A stretch of DNA of 64,000 nucleotides from Janthinobacterium sp. Marseille. GTDB lineage: Bacteria > Pseudomonadota > Gammaproteobacteria > Burkholderiales > Burkholderiaceae_D. The stretch is from the NCBI RefSeq assembly GCF_000013625.1, contig NC_009659.1:1736001-1800000 (forward strand), read 5' to 3'. The notes under the pieces were generated by a model, which was given only the letters and a program-made list of their open reading frames with translations, made no database searches and was not told where the DNA came from. Made by a program: the position numbers and the translations under genes. Shown piece by piece: positions 32,793-41,191 of the stretch. Position 1 is the stretch's first letter. Every line of letters starts with the position of its first letter.

Positions 32793-33488
32793 ATGCTCAA
32801 CCATCACTTTTCCAAAACGACACTGGCAGTTTCATTGAGCCTGGTCGTTTCCGCAGCCTTTGCCGTGTCGCTGGCGGACATCAGCAACAAGGATGCGACC
32901 AGCGGCGTAAAAGCCGCACTGGAAAAAGGCGCGACAGTTGCAGTTTCCAAACTGGGTGTGGAAAACGGTTTCCTGAACAATGAAAAAGTAAAAATCGGTT
33001 TGCCCAGCGTAGTGGAAAAAGCGATGCCTATCCTGAAGATGACAGGGCAGGGCAAGAAGGTTGAAGAATTACAGGTATCAATGAATCACGCGGCGGAATC
33101 GGCTGTGGCACTGGCCAAACCATTATTGCTGGATGCGGTGAAATCGATGTCGGTGACGGATGCGAAAAATATCCTGACCGGCGGCGATACCTCGGTGACC
33201 GATTTCTTCCGGCAAAAAACGGCGACGCCATTGGGCGCGCAATTCCTGCCGGTAGTGAAAAAAATTACTGATAAAAACGGCCTGGCACCACAGTACAACG
33301 CGATCATGAGCAAAGTAGGTTCCAGTGGCCTGGTCTCGAAAGATGAAACCACGGTTGAAGGTTACGTGACCAAGCGCGCACTGGATGGCTTGTACACCAT
33401 GATAGGTGAAGAAGAAAAAGCGATACGCCAGGATCCGGTCGGTGCCGGTAGTGCAATCCTCGGTAAAGTCTTTGGCGCCCTGAAGTAA
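32793..33488 (+). CDS. DUF4197 domain-containing exported protein
   Basis: A 231-residue protein with a signal peptide (about 1-28) and the DUF4197 pattern. The stretches DATSGVKAALEKGATVAVSKLG, VKIGLPSVVEKAMPIL, MNHAAESAVALAKPLLLDAVKSM and DAKNILTGGDTSVTDFFRQKT are all characteristic. It is probably periplasmic and mostly helical; its function is unknown. A GAGGAGG ribosome binding site precedes the ATG. It is monocistronic, and a strong GC hairpin lies between it and the convergent GlxA-type gene. Confidence 0.9.
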   Translation: MLNHHFSKTTLAVSLSLVVSAAFAVSLADISNKDATSGVKAALEKGATVAVSKLGVENGFLNNEKVKIGLPSVVEKAMPILKMTGQGKKVEELQVSMNHAAESAVALAKPLLLDAVKSMSVTDAKNILTGGDTSVTDFFRQKTATPLGAQFLPVVKKITDKNGLAPQYNAIMSKVGSSGLVSKDETTVEGYVTKRALDGLYTMIGEEEKAIRQDPVGAGSAILGKVFGALK

Positions 33489-33509
33489 GCGGTCAGCTGA
33501 ACTGACAAG

Positions 33510-33540
33510 GGCCGGCGGGCTTATTGGCGCCCGCCGGCCA
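33510..33540. terminator. GC-rich hairpin between convergent genes
   Basis: GGCCGGCGGGC-N8-GCCCGCCGGCC overlaps the stop codon of the GlxA-type gene and lies 22 bases after the DUF4197 gene. The stem is strong, but neither strand has a T run. Confidence 0.5.
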
Positions 33541-34645
33541 AAGCACTCTCAGGTTCGGAATTCGGTTTGAACGTATGCATGGCCGGATTGATTTTGATGT
33601 CGAGGTCCGGTGCAAGATGATTCTGCGCAGCGCGCTCGTTGCGTCGATATTCGCAGGGCGATATCAACAGGTGTTTGCGAAAAAGTTTTGATACATGTTC
33701 GCCATTTAAGAAACCACAACGGCGGGCAATTTTATCGACCGGCAGATCTGTTTCGGTCAATTGCTGCCGCACCGCTTCCAGCCGCAAGTGCAATAAAAAT
33801 TCGTGTGGTGTCCATCCGGTTTCGCGTTTGAACTGGCGCTGGAAATTGCGCTCGCTCATCGAGACGAAGTTGGCGGCATCGAGAATGCTGACCGGTTCCG
33901 CCATATGTTCGATGAACCAGCGTGAAGCTTGCTGGATCTTGGTGCTTTTGCTGACTTCGGTCACCCTGGCCGGTCGCACTGCAGCCGGATGCTCACGCCG
34001 GCGTTGGCTCAGCATCAGGCTTTCCGCCACGCGCTTGGCAACGCTGCTACCCAAATCATTTTCCAGGAAGGTAAGTGCCAGATCCGTCGCCATGCCGACA
34101 TCGCTTGCCGTATAGATCCCGTCGTCTTCAGTAGAGGTCGCGTCACGCTCGATTTTGATCTGCGGGAATTCGCGTATCAACTTGTCTTGCAAAGCCCAGT
34201 GTGTGGTGGCACGACGATTATCCAGCAGGCCGGCGGCAGCCATGACAAAGACACCCGTGCATACCGCGCCGATGCGACGCACATTGTTCCTGACGTCCTG
34301 CAACCAGCCTATCAACCCGGGATCCCGATACGCATCGAAGTTGCCGGTGCCGCTGGCGATCAGCAAGGTATCGAAATTGTGATTGTCATGCGGTGGTAAT
34401 GGCAGTGTCATGATCTGCACACAAGTGGAAGATCGTATGACGCCACCATTGAGTGAGAGCAGGGAAATTGCATAACCGGATTGGCCGGCGAAGACAGAAG
34501 AAATTAATTTGTCTCCAACCCCGAAGACATCTGCTGCACCGATGACATCGGCGAGTACCACGCCTTCAAAAACGATAATGCCTATATGTTTGATGCTTCT
34601 GGTGCTGTCAGTTAAAGTCGGCAGCTTGAAAGACATTTGTTCCAT
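33521..34645 (-). CDS. GlxA-type transcriptional regulator (DJ-1/PfpI domain plus AraC HTH)
   Basis: A 374-residue regulator. Residues 20-190 form a DJ-1/PfpI-like amidase-fold domain with GIIVFEGVVLADVIGAADVFGVG, AVCTGVFVMAAAGLLDNRRATTHWA and a Cys at the nucleophile elbow. Residues 240-340 are an AraC-type double helix-turn-helix with MSERNFQRQFKRETGWTPHEFLLHLRLEAVRQQL and ARRCGFLNGEHVSKLFRKHLLISPCEYR. Relatives control amino-acid, carnitine or choline-related metabolism; no target is obvious nearby. GGGAGA lies seven bases before the ATG. Confidence 0.92.
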   Translation of the reverse strand: MEQMSFKLPTLTDSTRSIKHIGIIVFEGVVLADVIGAADVFGVGDKLISSVFAGQSGYAISLLSLNGGVIRSSTCVQIMTLPLPPHDNHNFDTLLIASGTGNFDAYRDPGLIGWLQDVRNNVRRIGAVCTGVFVMAAAGLLDNRRATTHWALQDKLIREFPQIKIERDATSTEDDGIYTASDVGMATDLALTFLENDLGSSVAKRVAESLMLSQRRREHPAAVRPARVTEVSKSTKIQQASRWFIEHMAEPVSILDAANFVSMSERNFQRQFKRETGWTPHEFLLHLRLEAVRQQLTETDLPVDKIARRCGFLNGEHVSKLFRKHLLISPCEYRRNERAAQNHLAPDLDIKINPAMHTFKPNSEPESALAGGRQ

Positions 34646-34834
34646 GTCAAATCTCCCGTGAGGCCTTTCTTATTTCTTCTACTTACCCGTATGAAACTTA
34701 TTGCCTAACAACAATATTCAAAAGTTTGGGAAGAGGTTGCCTTGCATCACGATTAATTCATCTTCCTAATATATGCTTATTCAAACCTAATTGCATCTGT
34801 ATTTGCTTTGCGGAACGTTACGGTTTGTGAACTT

Positions 34835-35092
34835 TTATTTCGCTTCAAGCAAATCCTTCAAGCGAGAATTCTCCAGAGCAAGTTCTGCGACGATTTGTTT
34901 AAGCTTGCTGTTCTCTTCCTGCAGGCATTTCAAGTCTTGCGGGAAGCCAGGCAAGGCACTGTAGCGTTTCTTCCAGTCAAGAAATGTTTGCTCGCTTACC
35001 CCTGCATAACGCAATACATCTTCCAGGGGAATACCGAGTTCTTCCTGCTTCAGGGCGGCTGCGATCTGTTCGCTTGTTATCGTTCGCTTCAT
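34835..35092 (-). CDS. Orphan IS3-type OrfA-like HTH protein
   Basis: An 85-residue protein, MKRTITSEQIAAALKQEELG and so on, with a Tn3/IS3 OrfA-type helix-turn-helix (ITSEQIAAALKQEELGIPLEDVLRYAGVSEQTFLDWKKRY). A C-terminal leucine-zipper-like coiled coil follows (EENSKLKQIVAELALENSRLKDLLEAK). This is the complete OrfA layout, but there is no OrfB integrase gene and no terminal inverted repeat in the 189 bp downstream. GAGGA precedes this ATG by about seven bases; a start 13 codons upstream at 35131 is also possible. It may be an insertion-sequence relic or a domesticated DNA-binding protein. It is co-directional with the exported proteins upstream of it. Confidence 0.75.
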   Translation of the reverse strand: MKRTITSEQIAAALKQEELGIPLEDVLRYAGVSEQTFLDWKKRYSALPGFPQDLKCLQEENSKLKQIVAELALENSRLKDLLEAK

Positions 35093-35147
35093 CGCAGGGT
35101 CCTCGCTTGGTTCAATAAAAAATTTCCTCATGGAAATTCACCCTTGT

Positions 35148-35891
35148 TCAAGGCAATGGTTCAAGCCCCATACGTTTGCGCACAACAGGATCGGTATATT
35201 GTTCGGCCGAACCTTGCATGCTGACTGAATAGGTTTGTACCGGGCTTGCTGCTTCCGCTTTGGGTGCACTTGGACACGAACGACCGGTCGCTTCGATTGC
35301 CTTGCGATTCGCATCGCTTTGGCACAGCAGGGCGAGCGCGACATCGTTCATACCCATGGCGCGGAATTCACGCGAATCGAGACGGCGTACGCAAGCTTCA
35401 TCAACCATCGTCATACCGCCGGTCACACCGAAACCGACTGCGGATAAACCGATAGAGGCGGAGCCCATGCAGGTGTCGGATAGCGTGGTGGTTAATGATG
35501 GTGCCAACACGCCAGGTACATTCTTGACGGTGTAGCTACCGCCATAGTCAACGGTTGCCTTGGTATTGTTGGCGCTGCTGCCGGGAGCACCGACATCACC
35601 GAGAGGAGCAGCAAGCGCAGATACACCACCTGAACCTGTACCCGCATTGACCGAGACATTCACATTCGATGCGCCACCACTGGCCGAACCACCGGTTGCA
35701 CTGCCACCGGTAGCGCTGCCGCCGGTCGCCGATCCACCCGCACCGCCGGCGCCGCCGGTTGCAGATGAACTTGAAGTTGGTATTGCAGTCCCGCCTGATC
35801 CGGAGCCTGACCCATGTCCGTGCGGGCTTCCTGCCCATGCTGGCAAGGCAAACATCGAGGCTACCAGCACGCCTATAAGATTGCTTTTCAT
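35148..35891 (-). CDS. Exported Gly/Ser-repeat protein with four-cysteine DTCMGSAS domain
   Basis: A 247-residue protein. A signal peptide covers about 1-20 (ending LPAWA). Residues 21-80 are low-complexity Gly/Ser/Ala with tandem GGSAT repeats. A folded-looking domain at about 110-205 contains YGGSYTVKNVP, LSDTCMGSAS, FGVTGG, VDEACVRR, MGMNDVALALLC and NRKAIEATGRSCP, with four cysteines. The same domain, with the same cysteines in the same order, occurs in the exported protein at 60764-61354, so these are paralogues. I do not recognise the family. GGAG precedes the ATG. It is followed by the OrfA-like gene and preceded by another Gly-rich exported gene on the same strand. Confidence 0.75.
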   Translation of the reverse strand: MKSNLIGVLVASMFALPAWAGSPHGHGSGSGSGGTAIPTSSSSATGGAGGAGGSATGGSATGGSATGGSASGGASNVNVSVNAGTGSGGVSALAAPLGDVGAPGSSANNTKATVDYGGSYTVKNVPGVLAPSLTTTLSDTCMGSASIGLSAVGFGVTGGMTMVDEACVRRLDSREFRAMGMNDVALALLCQSDANRKAIEATGRSCPSAPKAEAASPVQTYSVSMQGSAEQYTDPVVRKRMGLEPLP

Positions 35892-35982
35892 GGCTGCTCC
35901 ATCACAATGATGTTTCTTTTAATTAAGGAAGAGAGTTGCCTCTCTTCCTGTTAGCTACCTTATCGATAGCCGGTGTGCAGAC

Positions 35983-36663
35983 TTAGTGAGCAATTGCGGT
36001 CGAACCACCACCATTGCCGCCATTGCCGCCAAACGCTGCGCCGCTCTTCGTCGAGCCGCCGATGGTTACCGACTTGCCATTACCTGCGTAGTTGCCGTTG
36101 TTGCTGCCGGCCGACGCGCCACCGGTGAAGGACTTGGTTTCTCCGCCGACTGCAACGGAATTACCGTTGAGTTTTTGCGCTGCTGAAGCGTTGCCAGCCT
36201 CTGCGCTGCCACCACCGCTAGGACCGCCGTTGCCATTGCCGTTCCCGTGGTTGCCGTTGCCATTCCCGTGGCCTTGGCCGCGGTTCCCGTTGCCATTCCC
36301 GTTGTTGCTGGGTGGAGCGCCGGCACCGACCCGGGCCGTACTGGCAACATTTGCAGTGGTGTCGCCACCGAAGGATTTGACGTTGCCGCCACCAGTCCAG
36401 TTACCGCCGGTATTGGCAGTGGCACCGGAATTGTTTTGATATGCATTCCCGCCGCTTGCGTTGCCGCCTGTAGTTGAGCCGCCGGTCACATTTCCCGATG
36501 TTGCGTTACCACCGGAGCCACCTGCGCCGCCAACTGATACTGCGGACACTGCGCCGCTGGCTGCTGGTGGTGGGTTGCCGCCACCAGGACCGCCATGGCC
36601 GCCGGCAAAAGCCGCTACAGCGAACAGTGAAGTGATGGCTGCTGCAATGATGTGCTGTTTCAT
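35983..36663 (-). CDS. Exported Gly/Asn-rich low-complexity protein
   Basis: A 226-residue protein with a signal peptide (about 1-20, ending AVAAFA) and an almost wholly low-complexity mature part. It contains GGNATSGNVTGGSTTGGNASGG, an NGNGNxGxG tract at about 125-148 and repeated K-S-F/V-G-G motifs. There are no cysteines in the mature part. Composition suggests a secreted, extended or amyloid-prone surface protein; this is inference. It shares the NASAAQ motif with the exported protein at 59495-60238. AGGAG lies eight bases before the ATG. It is 91 bp upstream of the DTCMGSAS protein and probably co-transcribed with it. Confidence 0.7.
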   Translation of the reverse strand: MKQHIIAAAITSLFAVAAFAGGHGGPGGGNPPPAASGAVSAVSVGGAGGSGGNATSGNVTGGSTTGGNASGGNAYQNNSGATANTGGNWTGGGNVKSFGGDTTANVASTARVGAGAPPSNNGNGNGNRGQGHGNGNGNHGNGNGNGGPSGGGSAEAGNASAAQKLNGNSVAVGGETKSFTGGASAGSNNGNYAGNGKSVTIGGSTKSGAAFGGNGGNGGGSTAIAH

Positions 36664-37074
36664 TTTTGATTCTCCTGAATGTGGATAGAGTGTTGTTTAC
36701 CTTGATGTCCCGTTCAAAGTCACCGCAGGGCAGATAGAGAAAATGTGATGTCGCCATCTGCCTTCGGATCAATCCACTTATGCCAGCGGCCGACTGGTTT
36801 CGTTTGGATTGGCTTGATATTAGGTCGTGGAATCTTTTTCTTTGCGACAAAACCTTGGCTACTTCAGACAGCGAGGCATGGCGGGTTTTGGCAGATGGCG
36901 GGACGGTTTGCGTGATGTATTAGTCGGTATTTTTCATGTGTATAGACTGCTATACGAAATGAAAAATTACGCTTAAAAAATTCTATTTTTCATAGGAGAA
37001 AATGAAAAAATTGAGAATAAATTTACAGCTGATATCACCTCAAATTTTCTGAAAATTTATTTGCTGAATTGCGC
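36664..37074. other. AT-rich gene-free region upstream of the Gly/Asn-rich exported gene
   Basis: No convincing gene is seen. The stretch is much richer in A+T than its surroundings. It contains an imperfect palindrome of 39 bases (36929-36967) built on GTATAG-ACTG-CTATAC with outer arms ATTTTTCAT and ATGAAAAAT. A second inverted repeat, TTTTTCAT-N8-ATGAAAAA, lies at 36986-37009. It probably carries the promoter and control sites for the minus-strand exported genes. A 16-codon frame at 37002 on the plus strand has an AGGAG before it, but nothing supports it as a gene. Confidence 0.5.
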
Positions 37075-37105
37075 AAAAAAAAGCATCCGTGAAAAACGGA
37101 TGCTT
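37075..37105 (-). terminator. Rho-independent terminator of the oxidoreductase gene at 37206
   Basis: On the minus strand AAGCATCCGT-N5-ACGGATGCTT is followed by eight T, about 100 bases past the stop of the gene at 37206. Confidence 0.8.
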
Positions 37106-37205
37106 GTCGTTTTGACTGCAAAATAAAATGGCGCAATACAGATCGTTCTTTATACGTCAACGAGCGTTGACTAAAAATAGATGGCGCAGATTGCGTCGAA
37201 TATTT

Positions 37206-38210
37206 TCAGAACCCTTCGAGTACGATTTTCCCCTTTGATGAATTGCTTTCGAGCAATTCATGCGCGCGGCGCAGGTTGGCGGCATTGATGGTGCCGAAAT
37301 GTTCTGCGACGGTGGTTTTAACAATTCCCGCATCGATCAGGCGTGCCACTTCATTCAGCAGCTCATGCTGCTTGTGCATGTCCGGCGTGCCGAACAATGC
37401 GCGCGTGAACATGAATTCCCAGTGCAGCGAGATGCTTTTCCGTTTGAGTAAACGGATGTCAAGTGCAGCCGGATCATCAATCAGCGCCAGCTTTCCCTGT
37501 GGTGCAAGGGATTCGACGATTTCGGAAAAATGCTGGTCGGTCTGGTTCAGGCTGGCGACGTATTTAACATTTTCTATCCCTATCTTTTTCAATTCCTGGC
37601 TCAAGGGTTGTGCATGATCGATGACGTGGTGCGCGCCGAGTTCGCGTACCCATTGCTGTGTTTGCGGGCGTGATGCGGTCGCGATCACGGTCAGGCCGGT
37701 GAGCTGGCGTGCCAGTTGTACCAGTATGGAACCGACACCGCCGGCGGCGCCGATGATGAGTATCGCTTCCTTGTTGTCGCGACCGATTTCGAGGCGTTCG
37801 AACAATAATTCCCAAGCGGTGATTGCCGTCAGTGGCAAGGCGGCGGCCTGCGCGAAATCCAGTGACTCCGGCATATGACCGCTGATGAATTCATCGACCA
37901 GGTGCAATTCACTATTGGTGCCGGGGCGGGCAATCGAACCCGCATAGAACACGCGGTCACCCGGTTTGAACAGGGTCACCGCATCACCGACCGCACGGAC
38001 GATACCGGCCGCATCCCAGCCTATCACCTTGTATTCGCCGTCCGGCGGATTGGCGCTGCTGCGTACCTTGACGTCGACCGGGTTAACCGAAATCGCTTTG
38101 ACTTCAACCAGCAAGTCATGGCCGCTGGCGACCGGGTCGGGCAGGGTGACGTCGAGCAAGGCTTGTGCGTCGCTGATCGGTAATGCTTTCTTGTAGGCGA
38201 TGGCTTTCAT
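37206..38210 (-). CDS. Zinc-type alcohol dehydrogenase-like/quinone oxidoreductase family protein
   Basis: A 334-residue medium-chain dehydrogenase/reductase. An N-terminal GroES-like domain has VNPVDVKVRSSANPPDGEYKVIGWDAAGIVRAVG. A Rossmann NADPH domain has AILIIGAAGGVGSILVQLARQ (AxxGxxG-type). The zinc ligands of true alcohol dehydrogenases are absent, which places it in the zinc-independent quinone oxidoreductase branch. It would reduce quinones or enones with NADPH. A LysR gene diverges from it across 124 bp and probably controls it. Confidence 0.88.
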   Translation of the reverse strand: MKAIAYKKALPISDAQALLDVTLPDPVASGHDLLVEVKAISVNPVDVKVRSSANPPDGEYKVIGWDAAGIVRAVGDAVTLFKPGDRVFYAGSIARPGTNSELHLVDEFISGHMPESLDFAQAAALPLTAITAWELLFERLEIGRDNKEAILIIGAAGGVGSILVQLARQLTGLTVIATASRPQTQQWVRELGAHHVIDHAQPLSQELKKIGIENVKYVASLNQTDQHFSEIVESLAPQGKLALIDDPAALDIRLLKRKSISLHWEFMFTRALFGTPDMHKQHELLNEVARLIDAGIVKTTVAEHFGTINAANLRRAHELLESNSSKGKIVLEGF

Positions 38211-38334
38211 CTTGAACTTCCTTTGTGAGATATACAGTGTGCAGATTTGTAAATGGCAAGAACGATGGGCCTAGTTTCCGCTATATTCTCTTTATTGAAA
38301 ATACGTTTAATTAACTATCACTTTCAAAAATAAA

Positions 38335-39231
38335 ATGAAAATACCGCGTATTGAAGATTTGATGTTATTCGTGCGTGCAGCCGATTGTGGCGGCTTGTCC
38401 GCCGCTGCACGCGAACTGGATATCGCTCCTGCCGCCGCCAGCGCCGCCTTGAAGCGACTGGAAGCAGCTCTTGGTGCGCGCCTGTTCGTGCGTTCCACGC
38501 GCAGCTTGCGCCTGACCACGGATGGCGAGCGTTACCTGGTACATGCACGTGCAGTGCTGCTGGCAGTGGATGAGGGCGCGGCGAGCGTGGCACGTGATGC
38601 GCAAACGATAGGCGGTGATTTGAGTTTGTCGATTCCATCCGATCTCGGGCGTAATGTCATGCTGCCCTGGCTGGATGAGTTCCAGGCCCAGCATCCGGCA
38701 ATACGCTTGCGCATACGCATCAGTGATCGCCTCGCCGATTTGTACCGGCAGACCATCGATGTGGCGATACGCTATGGCGAACCCGAGGATTCCGGCATGG
38801 TTGCCTTGCCACTGGTTCCTGACAATCGCCGCGTGCTATGTGCATCGCCGGCCTATTTCAAACGACATCCGCTACCAAAGAAACCAAGCGACCTGCAATC
38901 GCATAACTGCCTGCGCTTTGTGCTTGGCGATGCGATACATGAGCGTTGGGATTTCTGGCGCAACAAGAAAATGGAAACCGTGGTGGTCGATGGTGATCGC
39001 ATCAGTGACGATGGCGACCTGGTGCGGCGCTGGGCGCTGGCGGGAAATGGGCTTGCATATAAATCGCGGCTGGATGTCAGCCAGGATTTGAAAAAAGGCC
39101 GCTTGCTGGCGGCCTTGCCCAATTATCAGGGAGAGCTTGCTCCGCTGAACCTGGTCTGCGCGCATCGTTTGATGCTATCACCTGCCGTGGTCAGCTTGCG
39201 TGACTTCCTGCGTCAGCGCCTGGAACAGTGA
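38335..39231 (+). CDS. LysR-family transcriptional regulator
   Basis: A 298-residue LysR protein. The winged helix at residues 5-65 reads FVRAADCGGLSAAARELDIAPAAASAALKRLEAALGARLFVRSTRSLRLT, and an effector domain runs from about 90 to 290 (GDLSLSIPSDLGRNVMLPWLDEFQAQHP). It resembles the DhcR/PtxR-like subgroup that controls adjacent oxidoreductases. It is divergent from the quinone oxidoreductase-like gene. TTGAAA and TTTCAA half-sites flank the region just upstream of its ATG. Confidence 0.92.
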   Translation: MKIPRIEDLMLFVRAADCGGLSAAARELDIAPAAASAALKRLEAALGARLFVRSTRSLRLTTDGERYLVHARAVLLAVDEGAASVARDAQTIGGDLSLSIPSDLGRNVMLPWLDEFQAQHPAIRLRIRISDRLADLYRQTIDVAIRYGEPEDSGMVALPLVPDNRRVLCASPAYFKRHPLPKKPSDLQSHNCLRFVLGDAIHERWDFWRNKKMETVVVDGDRISDDGDLVRRWALAGNGLAYKSRLDVSQDLKKGRLLAALPNYQGELAPLNLVCAHRLMLSPAVVSLRDFLRQRLEQ

Positions 39232-39289
39232 AAAATCATCTCACTCATATCGGAGAGTGTGAACGCGGCAATACGCCCAAATAGCCCGT

Positions 39290-40189
39290 TCAGATTTTCA
39301 TGTCGTTCGTGATCCAGTCAAAGACGGATGTATGCGTTGGCTTCCAGCCCAGTTCCTTGCGTGCCAGTGCTGCCGTGACACGGCTATTGGAACCGAAGGA
39401 ATACACCGCATGACCGAAGCCCCATTCCTTGATCGCTTCTTCGACCGGCCATGATTGCGGTTCACCCAGTTTGAGGCGTTTGGCAATCGCGCTGACGATA
39501 TCTGCATACGACGCTTCACCGTTTTCAACAAAGTAAAAAGAACCGGCCGGTGCATTTTTCAAAGCGAGCAGATACAGCTCAACCACATCCTTGATATGTA
39601 CATTCGACCAGACGTTGACGCCTTTGCCGACATAACGGGCGATGCCGCTTTTTTGTGCCTGCGCGACCAGTGGCGGTATCTGCACACTGTCGGGACTCGC
39701 ACCGAGGCCGGTACCGTAAATCATGGTGTTGCACAGGATGACCGAACGCACATCACGTTTGGCGGCATCGCGTATCAGTTGATCCAGCGAGGCGCGCGCG
39801 GCTTTTTCCGGCACGACGGCAACCGGCGTGTCTTCGGCGTAGACCTTGTCTGATTTCCATTCGCCGCGCGCATCGTCACCGACCACGCTGGAACCGCTGG
39901 TGTGGATGAAGGCTTTGCCGGAACCGGCCAATGCGTCCAGCATCGCTTCCACCGAGGCGCGATGATCGGAGCTGGCGGCATTGATGACGGCATCCGCCTG
40001 TTGCGCTTCGCGCGCCAGGATGGCGGCATCTTCCAGCGTGCCGATTACCGGCTCTATGCCCAGCTGCTTTACCTTTTCGGCTTGTTCCGCCGTACGCACC
40101 AAACCGCGTACGGTATAGCCTTCCTGCAGCAAGCGTGCTGCGACCGAACCACCGATATAACCTGCTGCGCCTGTAATAAATACTTTCAT
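39290..40189 (-). CDS. NAD-dependent epimerase/SDR family protein
   Basis: A 299-residue extended short-chain dehydrogenase with the N-terminal nucleotide motif MKVFITGAAGYIGGSVAARLL (GxxGxxG). HTSGSSVVGDDARGEW and a YGTGLGASPDS stretch follow, and the C-terminal half is typical of NmrA/atypical epimerases. The canonical YxxxK is not obvious, so it may be an atypical SDR. I start at the ATG at 40189 with AGGA; the frame upstream is open but unlikely. It is divergent from the LysR gene at 40298 across 108 bp. Confidence 0.87.
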   Translation of the reverse strand: MKVFITGAAGYIGGSVAARLLQEGYTVRGLVRTAEQAEKVKQLGIEPVIGTLEDAAILAREAQQADAVINAASSDHRASVEAMLDALAGSGKAFIHTSGSSVVGDDARGEWKSDKVYAEDTPVAVVPEKAARASLDQLIRDAAKRDVRSVILCNTMIYGTGLGASPDSVQIPPLVAQAQKSGIARYVGKGVNVWSNVHIKDVVELYLLALKNAPAGSFYFVENGEASYADIVSAIAKRLKLGEPQSWPVEEAIKEWGFGHAVYSFGSNSRVTAALARKELGWKPTHTSVFDWITNDMKI

Positions 40190-40297
40190 TGTCTTGTCCT
40201 TTTTGAGCGAGTCTGATGTTGATGGAGCTACTATGCGCTTATTTATTGTTGAGAGAAATAGCGGTACTATCAAATAATATTTGCGCTGGAATCAACA

Positions 40298-41179
40298 ATG
40301 GATATCAATTCAGACGATTTGAAGACTTTTGTCGCTGTCATCGATAGCGGCACCCTGGGGGCAGCCGCGCAGCACCTCGGACAAACCACGTCGGCCGTGA
40401 GCCGTGCGCTGGCGCGCCTTGAAGAGAAATTAGCGACTACTTTACTGACGCGTACCACACGGCGCATGGAACTGACCGATGAAGGGCGGCTCTTGCTGAC
40501 CAAGGCTCGCGCCATCCTGGCGGCGCTGGATGAAGCGGAAGAATCGATACGCGTGCGGCGCCAGCGACCCAGCGGACGCTTGCGCATCGATGCGGCATCG
40601 CCATTCATCTTGCATGTGATCGTGCCGCATGTGGCGGAATTCCGCGAACTGTATCCGGATATCACGCTGGAGTTGACCAGCAATGATCAGATTGCCGATT
40701 TGCTCGAGCACAGGACCGATATCGCGATACGCGTCGGTGAATTAACGGATTCCACCTTGCATGCGCGTCCCTTGCGTTCTGGCGCGATGGCGATCCTGGC
40801 CAGTCCGGATTACCTGCGACGGCACGGTATACCGAAGAAGCCGGCCGACCTGGCGCAGCATGAGACCCTGGGGTTCCTGCAATACGAAAACGGCAATAGC
40901 TGGCCGCTGCGCCATGACGGCGGCGAATGGCTGGCGACCACGCCGGCCATCTATGCATCGAGCGGTGAAACCTTGCGTGCGCTGGCACTGGCCGGGCAGG
41001 GTATCGCCTGCCTGTCCGAATTCATGACCAAGCAAGATATAGCGGCGGGCACGCTGGTGCCTATCCTGGCGAAGTATTACACCGGTTACCAGCGACCGAT
41101 ACATGCGGTGTATTACCGCAATACGCAACTGTCGCGGCGTATCAGTTGCTTCCTGGAGTTTTTACAGAAGAAGATGTGA
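40298..41179 (+). CDS. LysR-family transcriptional regulator
   Basis: A 293-residue LysR protein. Its HTH reads LKTFVAVIDSGTLGAAAQHLGQTTSAVSRALARLEEKLATTLLTRTTRRMELTDEG (residues 7-63), with an effector domain beyond residue 90 (GRLRIDAASPFILHVIVPHVAEFRELYP). It faces the SDR gene across a 108-bp shared control region and probably regulates it. Confidence 0.92.
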   Translation: MDINSDDLKTFVAVIDSGTLGAAAQHLGQTTSAVSRALARLEEKLATTLLTRTTRRMELTDEGRLLLTKARAILAALDEAEESIRVRRQRPSGRLRIDAASPFILHVIVPHVAEFRELYPDITLELTSNDQIADLLEHRTDIAIRVGELTDSTLHARPLRSGAMAILASPDYLRRHGIPKKPADLAQHETLGFLQYENGNSWPLRHDGGEWLATTPAIYASSGETLRALALAGQGIACLSEFMTKQDIAAGTLVPILAKYYTGYQRPIHAVYYRNTQLSRRISCFLEFLQKKM

Positions 41180-41191
41180 TGGCTGAATGTC

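Noticed and set aside
35670..35760. Regularly spaced short repeats resembling a CRISPR array
   Set aside because: They are in-frame codon repeats encoding GGSAT units inside the exported protein gene, with no spacers.
36160..36320. Tandem-repeat DNA in the 36-kb gene taken as a satellite
   Set aside because: The repeats are coding (NGNGN and similar) and the frame is kept throughout.
37002..37052. A 16-codon gene with a strong AGGAG before it
   Set aside because: No downstream gene on that strand would need a leader peptide, and the frame is AT-rich and short enough to occur by chance.
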